Below are positions 53,167 through 61,924 of a stretch of DNA of 64,000 nt, piece by piece. Under the pieces are notes generated by a model. The model ran no database searches and had not been told where the DNA came from. It saw only the letters and a list, made by a program, of their open reading frames with translations. Every line of letters starts with the position of its first letter. Positions within the stretch are counted from its first letter, which is position 1. The stretch comes from Diphasiastrum complanatum. Its lineage: Eukaryota > Streptophyta > Lycopodiopsida > Lycopodiales > Lycopodiaceae. The position numbers and the translations under genes are program-made. The stretch is taken from the NCBI GenBank assembly GCA_029204225.1, contig CM055092.1, forward strand, positions 43,714,094 through 43,778,093, given 5' to 3'.

Positions 53167-56100
53167 ATGGCTTCCAATGGTGGGATCATGCTAGAGTCTA
53201 GTGAAAGGTTGAGTTCATCAAACTACTCTACTTGGAAAGTGAGGATGGAGTCCTTACTTGAGTTGAATGAACTCATGGACATAGTTGCAGAAATTGAAGA
53301 GAGACCTCTCACACTTCAAGAGCAACAAAGGTTTGATAAGAAGGCCAAAAGGGCTCTTCATATCATTAAAATGAATGTTACAAATGAACTTCTCAAGGAA
53401 GTTGGAAAGTGTCAAAGTGCAAGTGAGGCATGGAATGCCTTAAAGAAGCTCTTTGAATCAAAGTCCACATCTAGGGTATTGACCCTAAGGAGACAAATAT
53501 TTTCTAGTAGGCAAAGAGAGGGTGAAAGTGCTCATGCATTTATCTTGAGAGTTAAGTCCCTAAGTGATGATTTAGCATGCATTGATGAGAACATAAAAGA
53601 TGGTGAAATAGTCCAAGTTATGTTGAATGGTTTGCTAAATGAACATGCTAACCTTGTGCAAAGTTTTGCCATTCAAAGAGTCTTGCCAAGTGTGGTTGAC
53701 TTGCAAGAAATCTTATTGGCTGAAGAACATAGGTTGCAATCAAAGCTTGATGGTGCATCCTTGCAAGGTGGAGGTGAAGAGGCTTTCTTCACAAAAGGCA
53801 AATTCAAGGGCAAAGGTAAAGGCAAAGGGAAATGGTCCAAAGGTGGTAACTTTGATCATGATGATCACTCTTCCTCTTCCTCTTCTACTAAGAACAATAA
53901 GTCAAAGTTCAAGTGCTTTTATTGTGGGATAAAAGGTCATTTTGCAAATGAATGTTATAAGAAGAAAAGAGAGCAAGGAGAGAGGCAAGGAAATCTTACA
54001 ATAGATGAGGAAGAACATAACACATGTGAATCACTTGTTATGACTTCAAGTTTGTTAGCCAACATAGATGATAATGATCCTTGGTGGATTGATAGTGGAG
54101 CCTCATCTCACATGACAAGACATAAGGAATACTTTACATCCTTATTGTCTTATGAGGGAGAAGGTAACATCATCTACACTGCAAATGATGGTCAATGTGA
54201 CATCAAAGGCATAGGCACTATTCCTATTTCCCTTTCAACAAATAGGAAAGCAAATCTTGAAAATGTTTTGTACATTCCTTCAATCACTAAGAATTTGCTT
54301 AGTGTAAGTCAAATGATTGACAAAGGACTTGATGTGGAGTTCATTGGAGATGCATGTTTGATAAGTAAATGTGGATCCTTGATTGCTCAAGGTAGGAGGC
54401 ATGGTAAACTTTTCAAGCTTGATGCATGTGTGATCTCTAATCATGAAGGATGTATGGCTAGGGAGCAATTGACAAACCAAGAAGTTTGGCACAAGAGGTT
54501 GGGCCATCCCAACTTCAAATCTTTGGAGGTAATGGCAAAGAAAGAGCTTGTTCTTGGTCTCCCTAAAAGTCTTGTTGCAAACAATAGTGTTTGTGAACAT
54601 TGTGCCTTGTCCAAATCTCATAGACTTGCTTATTCTAGATCTACTTCTAGATCTAAAGAAGTTTTTCAACTTGTGCATTCTGATATTCATTCTTCTAGTA
54701 CAACTAGCAATGGTGGGGCAAAGATGTATGCAACTTTCATTGATGACTTTAGTAGGTATACTTGGATCTATCTTCTTAAAAGTAAGGATGAAGTGTTTGC
54801 TGCATTTGTCAAGTTCAAGAATGAAATGGAAAACCAATTCAATACAAAGATCAAATGCTTAAGATCTGATAATGGAGGGGAATACACCTCAAATAGGTTC
54901 AAAGACTTTTGTATAGCACATGGGATTAAGAGGGAGATGTCTAGTCCTAGGACTCCACAACAGAATGGAGTGGCCGAGAGGAAGAATAGAACCCTTTGTG
55001 AATGTGCCAAGGCAATGAGACTACATGCTAATCTTGCTAAGTCTTTTTGGGGGGAAGCTTTAGCATGTGCTAACTATCTATGTAATAGATGGACAAGTGC
55101 TTCCTTGGATGGTAAAACTCCTCATGAGGTTCTTTATGGTAGAAGGCCGAGTGTCAAGCATTGTAGGATCTTTGGATGTACATGTTTTGTCAATATCACA
55201 CTTGATGATAGAACTAAAGAAGATCTTTCATCAAAGAAGGGTGTGTTTGTTGGCTATAGTGAAGTAAGCAAGGCTTACAAAGTGTACATTCCTTCTACAA
55301 AGAAAGTTGTCATAAGTAGGGATGTCATCTTTCATGAAGAGAATGTTTCCAATGTTGTTGATGTTGATGTTGATGTGCCTACTAATCATCATGATGTGCA
55401 AGATGTCTTGGATGAAGATGGAGATGCCACTCCAAAGCAAACTTCAAGGAAGACTCAAAGGCAAAGGGCTAAGCCATCAAGGCTAACCTATGATGAAAAA
55501 GGAAAGCAAGTGGTGGACAACTCTAACTTTGCTTTTCTTACCTCTTTTGATGAACCAACTTGTGTAGGTGAAGCAATTCAAAAGAAGGAATGGATCCAAG
55601 CCATGGATCATGAGCATCAAGCACTCATCAAAAGCAACACATGGAGGTTGGTAAAGCTTCCAAAGGACAAGAAGGCAATTGGTTGTAAGTGGATCTTCAA
55701 GATCAAGACAAATCAAGATGGATCAATCAACAAGTACAAGGCAAGGTTGGTGGCAAAGGGGTATGCTCAAGAATATGGTATTGACTATGATGAGACCTTT
55801 GCACCCGTGGCAAAGATGGTAACTATTCGAATCCTAATCTCTCTTGCAACTCTTTATGATTGGGATATGTGGCAAATGGATGTTACTAATGCCTTCTTGA
55901 ATGGTGATCTTGAAGAAGATATTTACATGGAGCAACCCGAGGGCTATGTTTCACATGATGAGCCTAATCATGTGTGCTATCTCCAAAAGAGTTTGTATGG
56001 GCTAAAGCAAGAACCAAGGAGTTGGTATGCTAAGCTCAATTCCTTCTTACTTTCTCAAAACTTTGTTATGAGTGAGTATGATCATTCTCTCTACTTTAGA

Positions 56101-57120
56101 TTGAATGAAAATGATATCACTTTACTTTTGATCTATGTTGATGACATTATCTTAAGTGGTGGTAACAATCTAGATATAGATGAAATCAAGATGGCACTCA
56201 AAAGAGAGTTTGAAATTCAAGATCTTGGTAAACTTCATTATATCTTAGGAATAGAGATTATTAGAACTTCTAAATCTACATTCATATGTCAAGAAAAGTA
56301 TGTTAACTCTATTCTAAAAAGGTTTCATATGGAAGATTGTAAAGTTGTTTCTACTCCTATGGAATCAAATGTAAAGCTAACTACAAGAAGTAATGAAAGA
56401 TCCTTCAAGGACATTACTCTCTATAGAAAGCTAATAGGATCTCTTATATGGTTAACCATCACAAGACCTGATCTAAGCTTTGTGGTTGGTAAACTAAGTC
56501 AATTTATGCAAGATCCTAGTGAGGCTCATTGGAAGCTAGGAAAGAGAGTACTTAGATACATCTCGGGATCTAGAGATTTTGGCATCTTGTATGGAGGTAC
56601 TACACCTAACCTTTGTGGATTTTCAGATTCAGATTTTGCAGGTGATCAAATGGATAGGAAGTCAACAAGTGCCTTTGCAATCTATCTTGGAGATGGAGTG
56701 GTCTCATGGCTATCAAAGAAGCAACCAACTATCTCTCTATCTTCCACCGAAGCCGAGTACAAGGCATTAACAACATGCACCAAGGAGATTCTTTGGATCA
56801 AGAGGATGTTATTGGATCTTCACTTGCTGGAACCAGAGAAGACTCCAATCATACTTTGTGATAACCTTTCAGCCCAAAGCTTGGCAAGCAATCCTGTTTT
56901 TCATGCAAGGAGCAAGCACATTGAGATTGCTCACCATTTTGTGAGAGATCAAGTCATTGCCAAAGAGGTGGAGCTTCAACATGTCTCTTCAAAGGAGTGT
57001 GTGGCTGATATCTTCACCAAACCATTGGGAAAGGACCTATATTTAATGCATAGATCTAATCTTGGAATGTGCTCAAAGACTATGTTGAAACTAGCATCCA
57101 ATGTTGAAGAGGGAGTGTGA
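53167..57120 (+). CDS. Copia gag-pol polyprotein (1317 aa)
   Basis: Intact polyprotein. Gag: residues 1-265, with a basic GKGKGKGK stretch and one zinc knuckle (CFYCGIKGHFANEC, about 250-263). Protease: WWIDSGASSHMT near 306-317. GAG-pre-integrase: VWHKRLGHPNF near 440, then CEHC. Integrase: VHSDIH near 502, RSDNGGEY near 565 and GVAERKNR near 600, giving a D-x(35)-E spacing. RT: about 825-1070, with KARLVAKGYAQ, FAPVAKM, MDVTNAFLNGDL, SLYGLKQEPRSWY and the YVDDI active site near 988. RNase H: about 1145-1290, with SDSDFAGD, SSTEAEYKAL and ADIFTKPLG. Domain order INT-RT is diagnostic of Ty1/copia. All catalytic residues I can check are present. The upstream ATG at 53167 is the first in frame after a 1.17-kb leader. 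Gag and Pol share one frame with no frameshift, as is usual in plant copia elements. Confidence 0.97.
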   Translation: MASNGGIMLESSERLSSSNYSTWKVRMESLLELNELMDIVAEIEERPLTLQEQQRFDKKAKRALHIIKMNVTNELLKEVGKCQSASEAWNALKKLFESKSTSRVLTLRRQIFSSRQREGESAHAFILRVKSLSDDLACIDENIKDGEIVQVMLNGLLNEHANLVQSFAIQRVLPSVVDLQEILLAEEHRLQSKLDGASLQGGGEEAFFTKGKFKGKGKGKGKWSKGGNFDHDDHSSSSSSTKNNKSKFKCFYCGIKGHFANECYKKKREQGERQGNLTIDEEEHNTCESLVMTSSLLANIDDNDPWWIDSGASSHMTRHKEYFTSLLSYEGEGNIIYTANDGQCDIKGIGTIPISLSTNRKANLENVLYIPSITKNLLSVSQMIDKGLDVEFIGDACLISKCGSLIAQGRRHGKLFKLDACVISNHEGCMAREQLTNQEVWHKRLGHPNFKSLEVMAKKELVLGLPKSLVANNSVCEHCALSKSHRLAYSRSTSRSKEVFQLVHSDIHSSSTTSNGGAKMYATFIDDFSRYTWIYLLKSKDEVFAAFVKFKNEMENQFNTKIKCLRSDNGGEYTSNRFKDFCIAHGIKREMSSPRTPQQNGVAERKNRTLCECAKAMRLHANLAKSFWGEALACANYLCNRWTSASLDGKTPHEVLYGRRPSVKHCRIFGCTCFVNITLDDRTKEDLSSKKGVFVGYSEVSKAYKVYIPSTKKVVISRDVIFHEENVSNVVDVDVDVPTNHHDVQDVLDEDGDATPKQTSRKTQRQRAKPSRLTYDEKGKQVVDNSNFAFLTSFDEPTCVGEAIQKKEWIQAMDHEHQALIKSNTWRLVKLPKDKKAIGCKWIFKIKTNQDGSINKYKARLVAKGYAQEYGIDYDETFAPVAKMVTIRILISLATLYDWDMWQMDVTNAFLNGDLEEDIYMEQPEGYVSHDEPNHVCYLQKSLYGLKQEPRSWYAKLNSFLLSQNFVMSEYDHSLYFRLNENDITLLLIYVDDIILSGGNNLDIDEIKMALKREFEIQDLGKLHYILGIEIIRTSKSTFICQEKYVNSILKRFHMEDCKVVSTPMESNVKLTTRSNERSFKDITLYRKLIGSLIWLTITRPDLSFVVGKLSQFMQDPSEAHWKLGKRVLRYISGSRDFGILYGGTTPNLCGFSDSDFAGDQMDRKSTSAFAIYLGDGVVSWLSKKQPTISLSSTEAEYKALTTCTKEILWIKRMLLDLHLLEPEKTPIILCDNLSAQSLASNPVFHARSKHIEIAHHFVRDQVIAKEVELQHVSSKECVADIFTKPLGKDLYLMHRSNLGMCSKTMLKLASNVEEGV
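57106..57115 (+). other. Polypurine tract
   Basis: GAAGAGGGAG lies immediately before the 3' LTR. It is the expected plus-strand primer and also encodes the last residues of the polyprotein. Confidence 0.88.
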
Positions 57121-57770
57121 AAATTGTCAACATTTCCTAGCTAGTTTGAGGCCTAAATTGGCTAAAATTGTAAATAGTTTTGGTTCTAGAGTTTTGCACG
57201 TGTGAACCAGGCCACAATGTTTTTATTTACTGTATTTTTTCAGTATGATGAAGTGTCAAACTTCATACCCTTCAAAATGAGACCATTTTGATGTATTTTG
57301 GTCATATAAGCCATTTTTAGCTATTTTTCCTATATAGGGAATATCTAGGGTCAAGTACCTTCTAGAGAGAGGAGAGAGAGTCATCTTCCTCATCCATAAA
57401 TAGTAGGGAAGTCGTGGAGAACAGGTTGGAGAAACCTTTTGTATGCTTCATTGAGATCAATAGATCATTGTCATTGTTTCTTCCTCCATTGAGAGCATTG
57501 TTGTGTGTATTGTCTTCAAGCTATTGTGTATGATCTTAGGTGCTTTCCAAAAGTGGTAGGCTGATGTATTATGGACTGTATAATGCTATTTTGGGCCGCA
57601 CTTGATGTTTATGGAAGTTTTCATTTGTGGTAAATGCTTTTTGATCAAGTTCTTTGCATTCTAGGTAGCATAGAATGTGTTGCCAATTCCTAGCTTATGT
57701 AGTTTGGAGTGCAAGCATTCAAGCCAATGATCTTGGAGTTTAGATCCACTTAGGATCTGTATTTTTCACA
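57116..57770 (+). repeat. 3' LTR of the young copia
   Basis: 655 bp, two differences from the 5' LTR by eye. Its first five bases also contain the gag-pol stop codon (TGA at 57118-57120). Confidence 0.97.
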
Positions 57771-58150
57771 GAAGTCACTTGGAGCCATATACCTCAGAAC
57801 AATTAAGTTGGGAGACCATGATCTCAGGATCCCGTGAGTGGTGACTCATGGATGGGCTTGCATTGGCATGATGTCGGATGGCACATAGCCAAGGAGAGTG
57901 AGTGGATTCTAGGAGCCAGGTGAGGCAGGTGATGCTTGGTGATTGACTTTGATAGTAGGATGGTGACCAAGATTGAGAGATATCAAAGGAGCTCAGTGAC
58001 TGGATGATGAGTCCATTGGGGGGGCACTCAAGGAGATGCTATGGATGCTCATGTATGATACGTCATTGGATGTATACGCGGTGCTCTTCAGCTAGCACAT
58101 CAATTATTGCGTGGTGACCTAGGGACAAGTCATGCCTACTTGGAGGTAGT
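57771..58150 (+). repeat. Dispersed repeat, right part
   Basis: Continuation of 51150-51339 after the copia insertion. Matches 16792-17165. Similarity ends near 58150 after CCTACTTGGAGG. Confidence 0.8.
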
Positions 58151-58873
58151 AGACGACAGATTCATCCTCTCTTTTCCAAAGTCTTATTTGGAGAAAGCTT
58201 TATCTGGAGAGAGGGCACATTGTCGATGAGAAGGCACATTTTCAGAGCTTGTGCAAACACTTAATCAAAATAAGTAATCCTTGTCCATTATTGTGCTATA
58301 TCATGCATGTGGTTTAGAGAATCATGAATATAATTGTTTACACTAGGTTTTCATTATTTGGATGATTTACTAATTGTATGTTTCTGTGTTAAACTAGTAC
58401 TTTATATACTGTATTTTTTCTATACTGAATTAGTAGCATCTCGATTTACACGCTACATTATTGGCTTATATTATTGCGGTAGCTGTGGAAAATTAAGTAC
58501 AAGTTTGAGCTACAATGATCAACGACAAACAATATAGACCATGGAAAACTTTGGGCTCTTAGGATGTACAACAACTTAGAAAAAAGTCCTCCAAGATCTA
58601 TACTCTCTTGGTGCTGTAACTTGATGTAGTTTGATATAATTTTTGGGGTTCATGAAAGCCGCTAATTTTGAGGTCAATTCAGGTTGCTACCTTGTAAAGC
58701 TGTACTCATGTATTTGTATTAATTTACAAAATTAGTTAGTTTGTGATCGTGCTTTGTTGGAATATCATGATACCAATAATCTTGTATCTTCATATAAGTC
58801 TTTTTGCAAATATGTAATGCGGCCTTCCTTGTCATAATTAGCAAGCTATTAACTACAAAAATATCAAATATAA
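58151..58873. other. AT-rich intergenic DNA
   Basis: Nothing recognised in either strand. Confidence 0.4.
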
Positions 58874-59254
58874 ATGGCAATGGGTTGGAGCAGCTTATTA
58901 AAAAATGAAATGAAAAAACAAAGCGTACCTGCAGAAATACACGAGATTTCTACACAGGCACCAACCGAAGTCACCAACGAGGCCGAAGTCCTCGACTTAG
59001 CCGAAGTCCTTGACGCCAATGAGTTGCCAAGGCACCAGCCTCAATCCAAGTCATCGAAGACACCAAAGTGGCCGAAGTCCCCGAAGGCAACAAAGGCAAC
59101 AAAGGGAAACCAAGGCACAAGAGAGACCAAAGTGCCCGACGCCAACGAAGTCCCCGACGAGGACTCAACCCCAGCTATGAGCAAAACCAAAAGTCGAGCC
59201 AGACATGTCAGATGCCAAGTATGTCATCAAAGCTCGATGAGCGTGACAATTTGA
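58874..59254 (+). other. Low-complexity open frame (126 aa), origin unknown
   Basis: Built largely on repeats of the 8-mer CGAAGTCC and its variants, giving E-V-x-D and P-K-x-P/K-A-T-K-rich peptide. It is clearly GC-richer than the flanks. Related words (GACTTCGAAGTGACTGAAG) recur near 60503, so it may be retrotransposon leader sequence. I recognise no protein family and do not claim it is translated. Confidence 0.3.
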
Positions 59255-61683
59255 ATGTCACGACTCAACCGTTAAGCCCTTGTAGTTAAGCGAAGTAGCA
59301 AGAAAATAGTTAGCTGTGTTTTTAGCTTAAACTATTGCTTAGCTAATTAGTTCTTGTAATGCTTAGCAAATACACATAGAGTGTGTGTGGAATGAGAAAA
59401 ATTGCCTACATTGGCAAATCTAGCCATGTAGAATATAGTATATTTTGTCAATATTTTTTGTTAGTCACTTGAATGGCCAAAGTGCCACTTGTAAATCCAC
59501 ACCTAAGGTAGGTTACCACGAGTCAAGAAGAGTGGTTGTGTCCATTTGGCAGTGATTCCTACTTTGTAGGATCTAGACCTTGATTTATGATGAGATTTGT
59601 ACCTACCATGCACCTACCAAGCATGACTCTTGGATCTAGGCTAGGGTTTTCACTTTAGGGCAAGAGAGTTGAGTCTACTTCCTTATTACATGCTGGATTT
59701 TCACCTAACTTTGCAAAGGAAGTGTCTTTTACTATGTATTTCCATTCTCCACAGTGAGAAAATAGAAATGTTTTGGAGCCTCAAGGAGAAACTTGGATTT
59801 TCTCTCTATGTATGGTGATTGTGATTGATTCCAATGAAACCCAGCTTTGGCACACTTCAAACTTTGTCTACAGGCCATACTACAGCCTGATTTTCACACG
59901 TGGAAACTTGGATTATAGTTTATGCTCAATGATCTGATTGTCTCTACTTATTTTCTATCAAACTACTAAACTAGATCTTGTTTTCTGTTGACTAGTATCT
60001 GATAGATTGTTTAACAAGCACACAATCAGCCTTATGGATCATTCAAGGATCCATTTATGGTCCTTAGTACTGTACTTTCAACATGGAAGAGGTCGATGAA
60101 TGCAGTCTTGCAGTAGCAGACGCATATTATCAAACCGAAGTTTAAGTACTAGCAGTAGCTGTCACTGGTAAGGGAGATACCTCTCTCACCTCCTTGCGCT
60201 GATCTGGGAAACATACAACGCTTTCAAAGGGAATCATAAGTTGTATACTTGATTTTGTTAATATAAACAAGTAGCAGTTCCTATTGATCTATGTGTGTGC
60301 AATCTTTGAAAGCTTTGTGTTGCTTATTCAATCAATGGTAGATATACTTCTGCTGTCATCTGACATTATCTACTAATCATAATTTACCATCATATTAACA
60401 GTAGCTATCTGTAGCTCAAAGGATCTCTAATCGTAGAATGAAGCAGTAGCTTTGTCCCGATTGGCTCCATCTGAGCTCATATCGGTGAATCTCGACTAGC
60501 TTCGACTTCGAAGTGACTGAAGTCTCTGACGTCCATGACGAAGGCTAGTTTCTTCTCACCTTCAGTTGTATCAGAGCCATCCGATTGCTCGGCCCTCGGA
60601 GATCATCACCATCAGTGGTATCTGAGCTAGCGACGTCGAAGATTCACAATAGATCGAAGGTGTATTCTTCACCAGCAATATCAAACTTTTTGCATTTAAA
60701 AAAATCAATAATGCAATTATACATGCTCAGTAAATAAAAAAATTAAATGCCATTAGCATTATGTCACCAATGGCATGAGACAATGTCAAAAGACCTACCA
60801 GGAACCAATTGCACTTTCCTTCCAATGGTTCTATAGTAGAAGCGTGTGTTAATAAGTATAGACATGCATTGTTGAGAATACCTTATCAACTATCTATGTT
60901 GAGTATACCTTATTATCATTGTTGAGTACAATTGCTTTATTGCAAAAGTCATCAGGACAACATTCTACCTTTGAATAAGGAGTGGATAATCAATTAGACA
61001 AGAAAGGTGGGTTCTAAGCTTTTAACGACACACAAGGCAATCTTTAAGATCATAACTTGACAAAGTATTCATGATGTAAAAAGATAAAAAATAAGAGTAA
61101 TCTTCCTATATAGGAATAGAAAATAGCACTCTTTTATTGAGTATTAAATATTATTTTTCTGTTGAGAATACCTTATTATTATTGTAAAGTATTGTTCTTT
61201 TGCAAAGCCATCAAGACAACATCCAAACTTTGAGTAAGGAATGGATAAATGATTAGACGAAATAGAAAATAACACTCTTTTTAGCACAAAGTCCAACAAA
61301 CTCTAGGATCACAAGTTTTAAAAGGATTAGATTACTCAAAACATTCAAAAGCACTTCATAAATAATGGATGATTATAACCCAATTTCCTCCTAAATAGAA
61401 TATTAAGCTACATGTGGAAATCCATCACTAGATCTTTCCATGTTTCTTATGTTGGAATGGCAAAGTGGCGCCACAACCCACGCTAAAAGAAATCCCATAA
61501 GTAGAAGTGGGACTTTGTTCAAAGTGGATATAAGTGGTAAATGTCTAAGTGTTTAATGTCCCCTAGTACTAGCCCCTTTGTGGGCAAGGGGGAGCACTTG
61601 GATTTGTGGGCAGCTAGGCGTCCGGGGACGGGATCCCGGATCGCGGCTCACGGAAGGGGCACAAGGCTCCATGATTTTGGTGC
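59255..61683. other. Probable LTR/leader DNA of a copia element; no gene
   Basis: A PBS-like TTGTATCAGAGCCATCC lies near 60567, one base off the initiator-Met site, so an LTR may end near 60565; no partner LTR was found. Two diverged direct repeats occur near 60898-61000 and 61160-61258 (CCTTATTAT, GCAAA, ACAACAT, GATTAGAC). A short GC-rich patch at 61590-61670 stands out from its surroundings. No coding region is supported. Confidence 0.35.
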
Positions 61684-61822
61684 AATCTCTGAACCAAAAA
61701 GATTAAGTTGTATCAGAGTGTCATCCACATATACAACCACAATGATGATCTGCCCATCTGTAACTCTGACATATACATTGGAATCAGCCAACAGAGGCTT
61801 GAATCCTAATGATTTCAGAGCC
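61684..61822 (-). mobile_element. Ty1/copia reverse-transcriptase scrap with YVDD
   Basis: The minus strand reads SLGFKPLLADSNVYVRVTD, then an IIIVVVYVDD block with the RT active site. The next residues do not follow the family, so the copia match ends just past YVDD, near 61700. Both sides are cut off. Confidence 0.75.
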
Positions 61823-61924
61823 TACCTTTCTTATCATAATCTAACGTAGCCAAGAAGCTATCAGATCCAGGAGGCCAAGCATTCAGACAAACAACCATCA
61901 ACAAGGGAACATACTTCAGAAGCA

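Larger units (their letters stand above)
51340..57770 (+). mobile_element. Full-length young Ty1/copia retrotransposon
   Basis: 6431 bp, bounded by 655-bp LTRs (51340-51994 and 57116-57770) that start TGTGAAAA and end TTTTCACA. GAAGT is duplicated at 51335-51339 and 57771-57775. The PBS follows the 5' LTR at once, and a purine tract abuts the 3' LTR. One uninterrupted gag-pol frame fills 53167-57120. The LTRs differ only at 51412/57188 (G/A) and 51419/57195 (C/T) by eye, about 0.3%, so the insertion is recent. Everything needed for an autonomous copia is visible. Whether it is expressed or mobile cannot be told from sequence. Confidence 0.97.

Noticed and set aside
54280-54837. 185-residue minus-strand frame
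   Set aside because: Antisense shadow of the intact copia integrase.
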